Shown here piece by piece: positions 10,652-18,916 of a stretch of 21,106 nucleotides of DNA (the first letter of the stretch is position 1; every line of letters starts with the position of its first letter). Position numbers and translations under genes: made by a program. This stretch comes from a virus, in the IMG/VR virus record IMGVR_UViG_3300049855_000579, positions 1 through 21,106 of that record, one strand, 5' to 3'. A model generated the notes under the pieces. That model made no database searches and had not been told where the DNA came from. It saw only the letters and a list, made by a program, of their open reading frames with translations.

Positions 10652-13594
10652 ATGCCCGATGACAATGATCTCGATATCGAGCTCGGCTTCGGTATCAGAT
10701 TCGATCGACCCAACAAGAACGTACTGTGCGCATTCTGCGAAGCAGACGAAGGTGAGCATCGCTCGCCTTCATGCTCCGTCAATGTCAACGGGTACTTTAT
10801 CTGCAAGTCTTGCGGAGCGAAAGGCTTCGTCGTTGACTTCTACGCTCACAAGGAAGGAATCACGAAGCGCCAATCACGTGACCGTCTGACTCTGCGGTCA
10901 CTGGACCATAAGAAGGCACTGAATGACCGTCTGTCATCGATTAGGGCGTCATCTCAGGAGTTCAAGCGGTCATCCAAACTGACGACCGAGATTGTCGAGC
11001 AATGTGTCGATGCTCTGCAGTCGGAGACGAAGTGGCTTCAGTACCTGATGAACGAGCGTGGTCTGGAGTACGACACGATCGTTCGGTTCGACCTCGGATG
11101 TGACGAGTATCGAATCACCATACCGGTCTACAATCAAGACGGTACCGTCGCGAACATTCGTCGCTACCTGCCTCGCGGCCAGCCGAAGATCGTCAACCAC
11201 CAGATCGGAGACAGCCGTCCGACTCTCTTCCCTATCCAGGTGTTGGATGAGGTCGAAGAGGGCAAGCAGATTGTGATCTGCGAGGGCGAGTTCGACTCTC
11301 TGGTACTGAATCAAGTCGGATACACGGCCATCACGAACACCGGCAATGCCGGCGTGTGGATGGATGCATGGACCGACTTCCTGCAGGAGAACTACAGTGA
11401 CCACGAATTCATCATCTGCTTCGACGTCAATGACAAGAAGGCAGACTATGGCCAGCGAATGGCCAGGAAAGTTGCCAGAGAGCTCGCCTCGCGTGGGCTC
11501 GTCGTACGTATTGTTCGCCTGCCTCTTAGTATTGTTGGCGGAGACATCACCGACTTCTTCGTTGTCGAGAAGCGAACCAAAGAAGAGTTCCAATCGCTGA
11601 TCGATCAGGCGAAGCAGATCATCGCCTCCGAGATTACCGACGCGATGATCTTCCACGCCGATGACGGTGATGAAGAGACGTCCGGCCTTGACACTGACTC
11701 AACGACCAATGTCACTCTGCATCAGGCATCGCACTCGCAGTACTTCCATCAACCGATCCGACTTCGTGCCATGGTCGCCGGCAAGAAGGTATCGCCGTAC
11801 TTAGTACCGAGGAAGGTCACCGTCAGATACACCGATGGCGAAGGCGACGACTCGTGTGACGAGATCATCGACCATGAGTTCAAGCCGACAGATGCTGCAC
11901 TCCTGTCTCTGATCGACTGTGATGAGGTGCACCAGAAGGCTGGCATCAAGAACATACTCGGCGTGCCGAAGAATGCCAAGTCCGTGTCGGTGATGATCGT
12001 CGACACGATGAATGTCGAGGAGTTGTACCTGATCCCGTCCGTCGACCAGCAGGCGGATCAAGGTCCGTACACGATGCGCCAGGCGTACTACGTCGGGCAT
12101 GGCATCGAGACCAACAAGGTGTACAACTTCGAAGGCATCACACTGCCGTCGCCTCGATCGCAGATTGCAACCCACCTATTCAACGAAGCGGAGCCGTCCG
12201 AGACGGACATCGAGACATTCAAGCTGAGTGAGGGGCAGATCGATACGATGCGTGAGGTGTTCACGCCTGACGGTGATGTTCACGACAAGCTGGAAGCCAT
12301 CGCCAGTGATATGGCCGCACACATCACGAAGATTTACGGTCGCCCGGACATGCACATGATGGTCGACCTTGTATTCCATTCGCCTCTGCAGTTCGAGTTC
12401 GATGGCAAGATGCTCCGCAAAGGCTGGCTCGAATGTCTGATCCTCGGCGACACACGAACAGGCAAAGGCTCCGTGGTCGAAGGTCTCGGTCAGCACTATC
12501 GTGCAGGCGAGATGGTCAGCGGTGAGTCTGTGTCGTTGGCAGGACTGATTGGTGGCGTACAGAAGTTAGGTGACCGTTGGACTCTGGTCTGGGGCAAGGC
12601 GGTACTGAATGATCGTCGTCTCGTGACAATCGACGAAGCGACAGGTCTATCGACGTCGGACATCTCGAAGATGTCTCGCATCCGTTCGGAAGGTATTGCC
12701 GAGATCACGAAGATCGTGTCGGAGAAGACCACCGCTCGTACTCGACTGATCTGGCTTGCCAACCCTCGTCCTGCCTTTGAGTCGACTCGTCCGCGCACCC
12801 TCGCCGACTACAACTACGGCATCGAAGCGGTGCCCGAACTGATCGGCGCTGCTGAGGACGTCGCCCGATTCGACATGGTACTGATTGTAGCACAGAACGA
12901 AGTCGCATCGAAGGACATCAACAAGGCGCACAAGGCCGTAGGCGAGACTGGTTATCCATCCGATCTGTGCCACTCTCTCCTGATGTGGTCGTGGAGCCGG
13001 AAGCCGGAGCACATCACGTTCGACGATGAGGTGGTCAAGCTGGCATACAATGCGGCCGATGACCTCGGCAAGAAGTTCAGCTCGGCGGTATGTCTGATCC
13101 AGGCCGAGGACGTTCGATACAAGCTGGCTCGGATCGCTGCCGCCGCGGCTGCCAGAACGTTTTCCAGCCCCGACGGTATTCGACTGGTTGTGAAGCGCGA
13201 GCATATGGTGTTCGCGTACAACTTCCTCCACTACATCTATTCCAAGCCATGCTGCGGATATGCTCAGCTGTCTGCCGCCTTAGCCGAGAGATCGACATTG
13301 CGCGATCCAAAGGCGGTGGTGAAGATCCTCCAGCAAGCCGGCCCGCAGCTTCGTGACCTGATCGAAGGCCTTTTGGAGCATCGCAAGATCACGCCGAGTG
13401 ACCTTGCCGACTTCGCGGCGATTGACGGCTTTGCAGCCAAGTCGATCACGTCGGAGCTCGTCCGCGAGAGGGCAATCATCAAGGAGCACTTCTACTACGT
13501 CAAGAAGCCTGCCTTCAAGGCGTTCCTGGAGAAGTACAAAGAACATCTCGATAGCAAGATCCAACGTACCACCGCCGCCGAGGAGGCATCATGA
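10652..13594 (+). CDS. Primase-helicase fusion: zinc finger, TOPRIM primase, MCM-like AAA+ helicase
   Basis: A 980-residue replication protein. The N-terminus has a CHC2-type zinc finger with Cys26, Cys29, Cys51 and Cys54. A TOPRIM domain follows: E211-G-E in I-C-E-G-E-F-D, D258-V-N-D in C-F-D-V-N-D, and G-G-D-I-T-D-F-F near 296-303. A middle region (about 365-590) precedes an AAA+ ATPase. Its Walker A is G599-D-T-R-T-G-K605, Walker B is L-V-T-I-D661-E, and sensor 1 is L-A-N704-P. A-R739-F-D-M follows, as in MCM helicases (S-R-F-D). It probably primes and unwinds at the fork. The gene starts at 10652 with no obvious ribosome site; the zinc finger rules out later starts. It ends in an ATGA overlap with QueE. 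Whether the ATPase is MCM or another AAA+ clade is uncertain. Confidence 0.85.
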   Translation: MPDDNDLDIELGFGIRFDRPNKNVLCAFCEADEGEHRSPSCSVNVNGYFICKSCGAKGFVVDFYAHKEGITKRQSRDRLTLRSLDHKKALNDRLSSIRASSQEFKRSSKLTTEIVEQCVDALQSETKWLQYLMNERGLEYDTIVRFDLGCDEYRITIPVYNQDGTVANIRRYLPRGQPKIVNHQIGDSRPTLFPIQVLDEVEEGKQIVICEGEFDSLVLNQVGYTAITNTGNAGVWMDAWTDFLQENYSDHEFIICFDVNDKKADYGQRMARKVARELASRGLVVRIVRLPLSIVGGDITDFFVVEKRTKEEFQSLIDQAKQIIASEITDAMIFHADDGDEETSGLDTDSTTNVTLHQASHSQYFHQPIRLRAMVAGKKVSPYLVPRKVTVRYTDGEGDDSCDEIIDHEFKPTDAALLSLIDCDEVHQKAGIKNILGVPKNAKSVSVMIVDTMNVEELYLIPSVDQQADQGPYTMRQAYYVGHGIETNKVYNFEGITLPSPRSQIATHLFNEAEPSETDIETFKLSEGQIDTMREVFTPDGDVHDKLEAIASDMAAHITKIYGRPDMHMMVDLVFHSPLQFEFDGKMLRKGWLECLILGDTRTGKGSVVEGLGQHYRAGEMVSGESVSLAGLIGGVQKLGDRWTLVWGKAVLNDRRLVTIDEATGLSTSDISKMSRIRSEGIAEITKIVSEKTTARTRLIWLANPRPAFESTRPRTLADYNYGIEAVPELIGAAEDVARFDMVLIVAQNEVASKDINKAHKAVGETGYPSDLCHSLLMWSWSRKPEHITFDDEVVKLAYNAADDLGKKFSSAVCLIQAEDVRYKLARIAAAAAARTFSSPDGIRLVVKREHMVFAYNFLHYIYSKPCCGYAQLSAALAERSTLRDPKAVVKILQQAGPQLRDLIEGLLEHRKITPSDLADFAAIDGFAAKSITSELVRERAIIKEHFYYVKKPAFKAFLEKYKEHLDSKIQRTTAAEEAS

Positions 13595-14331
13595 CCGCCA
13601 CCGTGACCGAGCATCGCTCGTCCGCCGACCTGTTCAAGCTGGTCGAAATCTTCAACTCAGTCAAGGGAGAGGGCACTCAGTCCGGCATCCCGATGACGTT
13701 CGTCCGATTCGCCGGATGCAATTTGGCGTGTTCGTTCTGCGACACGCCGTACAATCGGAAGGCGATCGCCCTGCCGTTCCGATCCCTGATCGAGGCGATC
13801 CTGGCACAGGAGCCGGCATGGGTCGTGTTCACCGGCGGCGAGCCGTTGATGCAGCTGACTCTCGACATCACTCAGGCTCTGAAGGCCGCCGGCATTCGGA
13901 TGGCGATCGAATCGAACGGCATGATCTGGAACGAGGCTCTACTCGATCTCGACTATGTCTGCTTCTCGCCGAAGCGCTTCTTCACCGACAAGTCCAGACC
14001 GATCTCGCTCGAGAAGCAGATCAGCCAGGAGACGGTGAAGCATGTGCTGGACGGTGCCCTTCGTATCCACGAGCTCCGGTACGTGGTCCACCCCGATGAC
14101 GACGTCGACAACTTCCCTCTGCTCGATGTGCCGTCGGACCAGATCACGTTCAGCCCGATGATGAATGACAACGGCCTTCCGACCGACTGGAAGTCCGGAG
14201 ACGGCTTCGGCAACCAGTTCGGCCAGATGGACACCGCCAGCTTCAACAAGTGCATGGCCCTCGTCCACAAGCATCGTCATCGTGGCGGTCGCCTCTCCCT
14301 CCAGACCCACAAGTTCATCGGCGTCCGCTGA
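13591..14331 (+). CDS. queE: QueE-like 7-carboxy-7-deazaguanine synthase (radical SAM)
   Basis: It converts 6-carboxytetrahydropterin to 7-carboxy-7-deazaguanine (CDG) using S-adenosylmethionine and a 4Fe-4S cluster. The cluster motif is C43-N-L-A-C47-S-F-C50, the normal CX3CX2C of radical SAM enzymes. T81-G-G-E-P binds SAM, E107-S-N-G matches the QueE E-T-N-G site, and S-P-K follows near 126. The N-terminal K-L-V-E-I-F-N-S-V-K-G-E-G-T-Q-S-G is the usual QueE opening. Length (246 aa) is normal for the family. GAGGAGG four bases before the ATG is one of the best ribosome sites in the window, and the start overlaps the primase stop as ATGA. FolE follows 19 bases later. Confidence 0.92.
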   Translation: MTATVTEHRSSADLFKLVEIFNSVKGEGTQSGIPMTFVRFAGCNLACSFCDTPYNRKAIALPFRSLIEAILAQEPAWVVFTGGEPLMQLTLDITQALKAAGIRMAIESNGMIWNEALLDLDYVCFSPKRFFTDKSRPISLEKQISQETVKHVLDGALRIHELRYVVHPDDDVDNFPLLDVPSDQITFSPMMNDNGLPTDWKSGDGFGNQFGQMDTASFNKCMALVHKHRHRGGRLSLQTHKFIGVR

Positions 14332-14350
14332 CGCCAGATCGGTAATCACC

Positions 14351-15097
14351 ATGCAGAAGACTGACCCGACCGTCGGATGGACGGTCCACGAGCACCTCAA
14401 ATCAAAGGGCATCGAAACGCCGATGACCGACGATTTCATCGAAGAGAGGAGGAAGCGGTCTGCGCGGATCGTCGCGAACCTCGGCATTAAGCACGCATAT
14501 CTGGAGACCGACTGGAAGGCCGACGAACGCCTCGGTCAACTCAACTACCATGTGACCGAGATCATGAAGTCGCTCGGTCTCGACATCACTGACGACTCTC
14601 TCAAAGGCACGCCGAGCCGTGTCGCCGAGATGTTCGTCAACGAGATGTTCTCTGGCCTCGACTATACGAACTTCCCCAAGATCACCGTCATCGAGAACAA
14701 GATGGCATCAAAGGATGAGTTCGTCCTCGAGACCGGTATCTCGGTCGACTCTGCCTGCGAGCATCATCTCGTCGTGATCGACGGTGTCGCATCCGTGGCG
14801 TACATCCCCAAGGCCAAGGTGCTGGGTCTCAGCAAGATGAATCGTATCGTGCGATTCTTCGCCAGCCGTCCGCAGGTGCAGGAACGCCTGACTGCCCAGA
14901 TCGCCGAGACCATGTCGTTTCTGGTCGAGTCACCCGACGTCGCCGTCTTCATCGATGCCAGACACTACTGTGTGAAGGCCCGTGGTGTTCGTGACGCCGG
15001 ATCGAGCACGTCGACGTTCCACGGCACCGGTCGGTTCGCCGATGTGACCGACCCGATCCGTGCCGAGTTCCTCTCACGCACGAGGAAGAGATCGTGA
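14351..15097 (+). CDS. folE: GTP cyclohydrolase I (FolE)
   Basis: It opens GTP to dihydroneopterin triphosphate, the first step shared by folate and 7-deazaguanine synthesis. Zinc ligands are visible: C136-E-H-H139 and C207 in A-R-H-Y-C-V-K-A-R-G-V-R. The conserved G-L-S-K-M-N-R-I-V and R-P-Q-V-Q-E-R-L-T are also present. At 248 residues it is near the usual size with a slightly long N-terminus. Because QueD, QueE and DpdA are also here, the phage most likely uses it to feed DNA base modification rather than folate. The ribosome site before the ATG at 14351 is weak. The stop overlaps the next gene as GTGA. Confidence 0.93.
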   Translation: MQKTDPTVGWTVHEHLKSKGIETPMTDDFIEERRKRSARIVANLGIKHAYLETDWKADERLGQLNYHVTEIMKSLGLDITDDSLKGTPSRVAEMFVNEMFSGLDYTNFPKITVIENKMASKDEFVLETGISVDSACEHHLVVIDGVASVAYIPKAKVLGLSKMNRIVRFFASRPQVQERLTAQIAETMSFLVESPDVAVFIDARHYCVKARGVRDAGSSTSTFHGTGRFADVTDPIRAEFLSRTRKRS

Positions 15098-15699
15098 GAC
15101 ACTCCCATCACGGCCACCGAGTTGTCCTCCACGAGAAGGGGGTCGCAGCCGGCATCGCCGATGTTGCCAGTCGGATCGTTTCCTTATCTGGAGACGCCAC
15201 GATCGTGCCGGTGGTCGTGATGGATGGAGGCGGTCCATTCGGCCGCTCTCTCATCTACGAGATGGGTCTGGTCGCCGACATCGATCGCCGGATCAACATC
15301 ACCGTCAAGTCGTACGACGGACAGAAGCAGAAGGCTCCGACGGTGACGATGTTGTCGGAGGATCGCATACATCTGTCCGGTGCCGGTCAGTCTCGCGACA
15401 AGCAGATCGTCATCATCGATGATATCATCGAGACTGGCAACACGATCGCAGCGATTCTGGAACACGAATGGATCGCTCTCGAAGTGACGGCTAGGCCGAT
15501 CCTTCTTGCCTCGCTGCTGACGAAGTCACCGTCATGCAGCGACCCTCTTCAAATGCGACTCTCAGATCGAGACCGCACCACCAAAGGTCTCAAGCACATC
15601 AGTGCATACGACCTGCCTTCACGCCTATGGGTTTACGGCTTCGGCATGGACCTGGACGGCAAACACAGGGACCTTCCCTTCATCGCGGAGAAGTCATGA
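15094..15699 (+). CDS. HPRT-like purine phosphoribosyltransferase
   Basis: A 201-residue type I phosphoribosyltransferase that joins a purine base to PRPP. The PRPP loop is I-V-I-I-D109-D110-I-I-E-T-G-N-T117. The first loop is D44-G-G-G-P-F-G. The C-terminal I-S-A-Y-D-L-P-S-R-L-W-V-Y-G-F-G-M-D and R-D-L-P-F-I closely follow the hypoxanthine-guanine PRTase pattern (f-V-V-G-Y-G-L-D then Y-R-N-L-P). The Lys of that region (K168) is kept. It starts with GTG overlapping the FolE stop and ends in ATGA with DpdA. This fixed place between FolE and DpdA suggests a part in 7-deazaguanine DNA modification, for instance guanine recycling (inference). Confidence 0.85.
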   Translation: MRHSHHGHRVVLHEKGVAAGIADVASRIVSLSGDATIVPVVVMDGGGPFGRSLIYEMGLVADIDRRINITVKSYDGQKQKAPTVTMLSEDRIHLSGAGQSRDKQIVIIDDIIETGNTIAAILEHEWIALEVTARPILLASLLTKSPSCSDPLQMRLSDRDRTTKGLKHISAYDLPSRLWVYGFGMDLDGKHRDLPFIAEKS

Positions 15700-16526
15700 C
15701 CTTCAGATACCATCTCATCGCCAACGTCGGATCGTACAAGAATCGCGACGGACTGGTGTTCCGATACCCGAACAGCCTCGCGCTGGCACATCTGTACGGT
15801 CCTCACGGTCTGTACTCCGGTGCCCTGAAAGCGAAGGTCGCCCTGGGTCACCGTATCATCCTCGACAACGGTGCCCATGAGGGCGTCGACATGGACATTC
15901 AGTCGTACGCCGAAGTCGTGAAGGATCTCAAGCCGGCGGTCGTCGTGATGACCGATAAGGTCGGCATCAGCAATGTCGGCAGTCGTGCTCGGTCTCTCCA
16001 TCTGCTCAACTACGTAACGCCGAAGGATCTGCCTGGCACGAAGTTCATGTACACGCCCCAAGGCGAGGACAAGGATCAGGTTCTGGCCGACTACGAGTGG
16101 GCTCTGAATCGTCTCGATCCGTCCGAGTTCATGCTCGGGCTCGGTCAGGGCTATCTGTGCTGGGCCGACAAGGATCGTCCCGATACGGTCAACCTCGAAG
16201 ACACTCGGGTGCCGATGGTCGAGGCGGTGATGAAGCTGCCCAACGCCGACAAGTTCGAGTTCCACCTTCTCGGCGCTCGGTGGTCCGCTGGCCAATCTCG
16301 ATACGATCAGTTCGCGAACATCAGCGGCGTCGACACGATCAAGCCGGTGACGTGTTCCGAGTTCCGTACGTACTACCCGACTCGTCCGCCGATCCGATGC
16401 ATCAATCGTGAAGGGTATCACGAGATCGACGAGGCGTACCTCGCCGCTAACATCGAGACGTTCTGCGAGTCGTACCACGCCGATTGGTGCCGCGGTTTGG
16501 TGAGCCAGTTCCTGACCGAGGTGTGA
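15696..16526 (+). CDS. dpdA: DpdA-like DNA guanine transglycosylase
   Basis: A 276-residue relative of tRNA-guanine transglycosylase, of the short phage DpdA type, which exchanges guanine in DNA for a 7-deazaguanine base. The TIM-barrel signature I-I-L-D57-N-G-A-H-E-G corresponds to the D-S-G-G-F region of TGT enzymes. M-T-D87-K, F-M-L-G-L-G-Q-G (145-152) and F-H190-L-L-G-A follow in the family order. D213 in I-S-G-V-D-T is a good candidate for the nucleophile. GGAG is five bases before the ATG, which overlaps the PRTase stop. The neighbours FolE, QueE and DNA polymerase fit a DNA-modifying role rather than tRNA. Identification is by pattern, without a database search. Confidence 0.85.
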   Translation: MTFRYHLIANVGSYKNRDGLVFRYPNSLALAHLYGPHGLYSGALKAKVALGHRIILDNGAHEGVDMDIQSYAEVVKDLKPAVVVMTDKVGISNVGSRARSLHLLNYVTPKDLPGTKFMYTPQGEDKDQVLADYEWALNRLDPSEFMLGLGQGYLCWADKDRPDTVNLEDTRVPMVEAVMKLPNADKFEFHLLGARWSAGQSRYDQFANISGVDTIKPVTCSEFRTYYPTRPPIRCINREGYHEIDEAYLAANIETFCESYHADWCRGLVSQFLTEV

Positions 16527-16527
16527 T

Positions 16528-18399
16528 GTGATCTCCACGACCCTGCCCGAACGATGGATCGCCATCGACACCGAAACCACCGGACTGAATCGGTGGCGAG
16601 GCGATCGGCCATTCTGTATCGGCGTGTGGCTGCCGAACGGCACGAAGCAGTTCTACTGGCGAGACGACATGGAGCGTATGCGCGACACCTTGGCCGATCC
16701 GTCGATCGACAAGGTGTTCGCCAATGCGAAGTTCGATCTGCGCATGCTGGAGGCTGCCGGCTTCGTCGTTCGTGGCAGGGTCTGGGACATCTTCATCTTT
16801 GCCCACTTGCTGGATGGTCGCGACTCGAACAACATCTCGTTGGACTTCATATCGAAGAAGTACCTGCCTTCCTCAATGAGGAAGATCACCGCTGAGATCG
16901 ATGATTGGTTCAAGGCGAATCCTGGCGCCAATCCGAAGGACAAGGACTTCAGTCGTCTATCGAAGGACCTCGTCGAGAAGCGGTGCACTGGTGACGCCGA
17001 GCTGACCGGAGCGTTCTTCCGTAAGGTGTATTCGACGGTGGCCAAGCTGTTCCCGTTCCTACTCGAACAAGAGCACCGTCTTCTGCTTGTTGTCAAGAAG
17101 ATGGAGGATCGCGGTGTGCGCATCGATCAGAGTGAGATCGAGCGTCAGTACGACTACTTCAACGAGATCGTTGAGGAAGTGATTGATTGGTTTGAGTGCT
17201 ACGAGGGCCGATACTATTTCAGCCTGACGTCTCGTACCGATCAACTCGCCGCCGTCAACCGTGCCGGCATTGCTGATCTGCTGATCGACACTGATCCTGA
17301 CACCAAGAAGGAACGGATGTTCCTGGACGACTACCATCTTCGGAACACCCATCACCCTGTCGCGCATATGCTTCTGGTCGGCAAGGCTGCCATGAAGATG
17401 CGCGACACATTCCTGGGCCAGATGGAGCGTCTGGCCACGGACGGTGTCCTCCATCCATCATACAATCAGATCGGCACGAGCACCGGTCGATTCTCCTGCT
17501 CTGCTCCGAACCTGCAGAACATACCTATTGAGGGTGACCGTCGTACGGCGTACACCGAGGCTGAGGCAGACGAGATGATCGACATGACGGGTATCAACTA
17601 TGCTCCGCATGTCAAACGTATCTTCCCGGTTCGTGATGGGTATGCCCACATGCATACTGACAAGAAGCAGGCCGAAATGGTCATGCTCGCTCACTATACG
17701 AACGACCCGATCATGAAGGCAATCTTCCAGCGCGGTGAATCGATCCACGACGGTATCTGTAGGATGCTGTACGGCGAGTGGACCAAAGGCCTCAAGACCA
17801 GAACGAAGGCAGTCGTGTTCGGATATCAGTACGGAGCAGGGCTGCCGACCATCGCCAAGAAGATTGGTGGCACGATTGACGACGCTCGTAAGGCCAAGGC
17901 CAAACTTGAGACGACGTTCCCCTCGCTGCCGAGGTGGCGCCGCGAACTGAACGAGCGTATCACCGAGCTCGGATTCGTGCAGACGATCCACGGTCGTCGA
18001 CACTACATCCACATGAGCGACGCCTATAAGGCGGTGAACTACATGTGCCAAGGCTCGGTCGGTGATGAAATCAAGAACCGCATGATCGCCATCGATGACT
18101 ATATGACCAGCGGCGGTCACGACGGTCGAGTAGTGATGAACATCCACGACGACATTGTGACTGAGTTCCCGAAGCACGAGGCACAGAAGCACTCGATCGA
18201 GATCGCTCGCATCATGAATGAGGCCGGAGCCGACTATCGCCTGCCTCTGCCGTCATCCGCCGACATCACGTACACTCGTTGGGCCGACCTGCACGAGATC
18301 AAGGATATGGCCGCCTTCGAGAGTGAATGGTCACCGTCAATCCTCGAACCCAAGTATCGCAGCAAGATCGCTGCCGAAAGAACCAAGGTGCACGCATGA
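16528..18399 (+). CDS. Family A DNA polymerase with 3'-5' proofreading exonuclease
   Basis: The 623-residue replicative polymerase, like Pol I without the 5' nuclease domain. Exonuclease motifs are D14-T-E16, N66-A-K-F-D70 and D156-A-E. Polymerase motifs are T-G-R-F-S (319-323), motif A H-T-D378-K-K-Q-A-E383, motif B R425-T-K427-A-V-V-F431-G-Y-Q-Y-G, and motif C N-I-H540-D541-D542. Motif A normally reads D-Y-S-Q-I-E-L-R; here Tyr-Ser is Lys-Lys and the final Arg is Met. The catalytic Asp and the steric-gate Glu remain. Phe431 is the position linked to dideoxynucleotide discrimination. The GTG start at 16528 has GAGG six bases upstream; later starts would remove exonuclease motif I. Confidence 0.92.
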   Translation: MISTTLPERWIAIDTETTGLNRWRGDRPFCIGVWLPNGTKQFYWRDDMERMRDTLADPSIDKVFANAKFDLRMLEAAGFVVRGRVWDIFIFAHLLDGRDSNNISLDFISKKYLPSSMRKITAEIDDWFKANPGANPKDKDFSRLSKDLVEKRCTGDAELTGAFFRKVYSTVAKLFPFLLEQEHRLLLVVKKMEDRGVRIDQSEIERQYDYFNEIVEEVIDWFECYEGRYYFSLTSRTDQLAAVNRAGIADLLIDTDPDTKKERMFLDDYHLRNTHHPVAHMLLVGKAAMKMRDTFLGQMERLATDGVLHPSYNQIGTSTGRFSCSAPNLQNIPIEGDRRTAYTEAEADEMIDMTGINYAPHVKRIFPVRDGYAHMHTDKKQAEMVMLAHYTNDPIMKAIFQRGESIHDGICRMLYGEWTKGLKTRTKAVVFGYQYGAGLPTIAKKIGGTIDDARKAKAKLETTFPSLPRWRRELNERITELGFVQTIHGRRHYIHMSDAYKAVNYMCQGSVGDEIKNRMIAIDDYMTSGGHDGRVVMNIHDDIVTEFPKHEAQKHSIEIARIMNEAGADYRLPLPSSADITYTRWADLHEIKDMAAFESEWSPSILEPKYRSKIAAERTKVHA

Positions 18400-18602
18400 T
18401 CGATTCTCCATCGGCGATCCACATCAGCCTCGGCATCCCTCTACGATCCGCGCACACAGCATCTTGGAAGAAGGCGGTGCGGCTCCGCAAGACCAGATCA
18501 AGATCGGAGTGGTTGCGATCGTATCGTCACCGCTCCAGACAGGCTCTGCGGAGAGCTCTCGGACGAACCGGTCCCATCACTAGCGGCGGGTTCGAATCAT
18601 GA
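18396..18602 (+). CDS. Small arginine-rich protein (68 aa)
   Basis: A 68-residue, strongly basic protein with about 15 Arg. They lie mainly in residues 30-57 (K-T-R-S-R-S, R-S-Y-R-H-R-S-R-Q-A-L-R-R-A-L). The basic part could form a helix that binds DNA or RNA; no family is recognised. The start overlaps the polymerase stop and the stop overlaps the next start, both as ATGA. This chain-like fit is the main argument that the gene is real. A longer reading upstream would run inside the polymerase gene and is rejected. Confidence 0.6.
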   Translation: MIDSPSAIHISLGIPLRSAHTASWKKAVRLRKTRSRSEWLRSYRHRSRQALRRALGRTGPITSGGFES

Positions 18603-18916
18603 ACCTGATCTTCGGTCCTAACTTCGACTTCATCGGCTCGAAGCGACAACAGCTCTGTCAGATCAACCAGTCGTATCTCGAAGCGATATCGAAGCTCGAC
18701 AACAGCGTGCAGGATCCGTGGATACACGGCCTGATGATGCTGGGTCTCATCTCAGGCTACATGACCCAACTCACCCACGTTGCGTTTGCCATGCAGATGC
18801 CTGGCACATTCGGTCAGCCCGAGTCGACAATCAGACCGATTGTGATCTCTCTCAATCGAGACTCGATATCGCAGGACGACGTCCGCAGACTTGTCGACAA
18901 GATCAATCGGCCATGA
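18599..18916 (+). CDS. Hypothetical protein (105 aa)
   Basis: A 105-residue protein of unknown function. The centre (I-H-G-L-M-M-L-G-L-I-S-G-Y-M-T-Q-L-T-H-V-A-F-A) is hydrophobic and Met-rich. It could be a buried helix pair or a marginal membrane segment. The end, with R-P-I-V-I-S-L-N and S-Q-D-D-V-R-R-L-V-D-K-I, looks like a strand then a helix. Both ends overlap neighbours as ATGA, placing it in a tightly coupled run between polymerase and the RuvC-like gene. The function is not recognisable. Confidence 0.65.
   Translation: MNLIFGPNFDFIGSKRQQLCQINQSYLEAISKLDNSVQDPWIHGLMMLGLISGYMTQLTHVAFAMQMPGTFGQPESTIRPIVISLNRDSISQDDVRRLVDKINRP

Noticed and set aside
10631-10652. TTGACC before the primase gene as a promoter
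   Set aside because: No -10-like hexamer lies at 15-18 bases; that spacing runs into the start codon.
6795-16526. The Que genes as a route to queuosine in tRNA
   Set aside because: The transglycosylase is the short phage DpdA type beside a DNA polymerase, and QueF, QueA and QueG are not seen; DNA modification fits better.
15633-16643. A 336-codon open frame on the minus strand opposite DpdA
   Set aside because: It lies opposite genes with clear enzyme motifs and overlaps, has no ribosome site or protein-like pattern, and arises from the codon bias of the plus strand.
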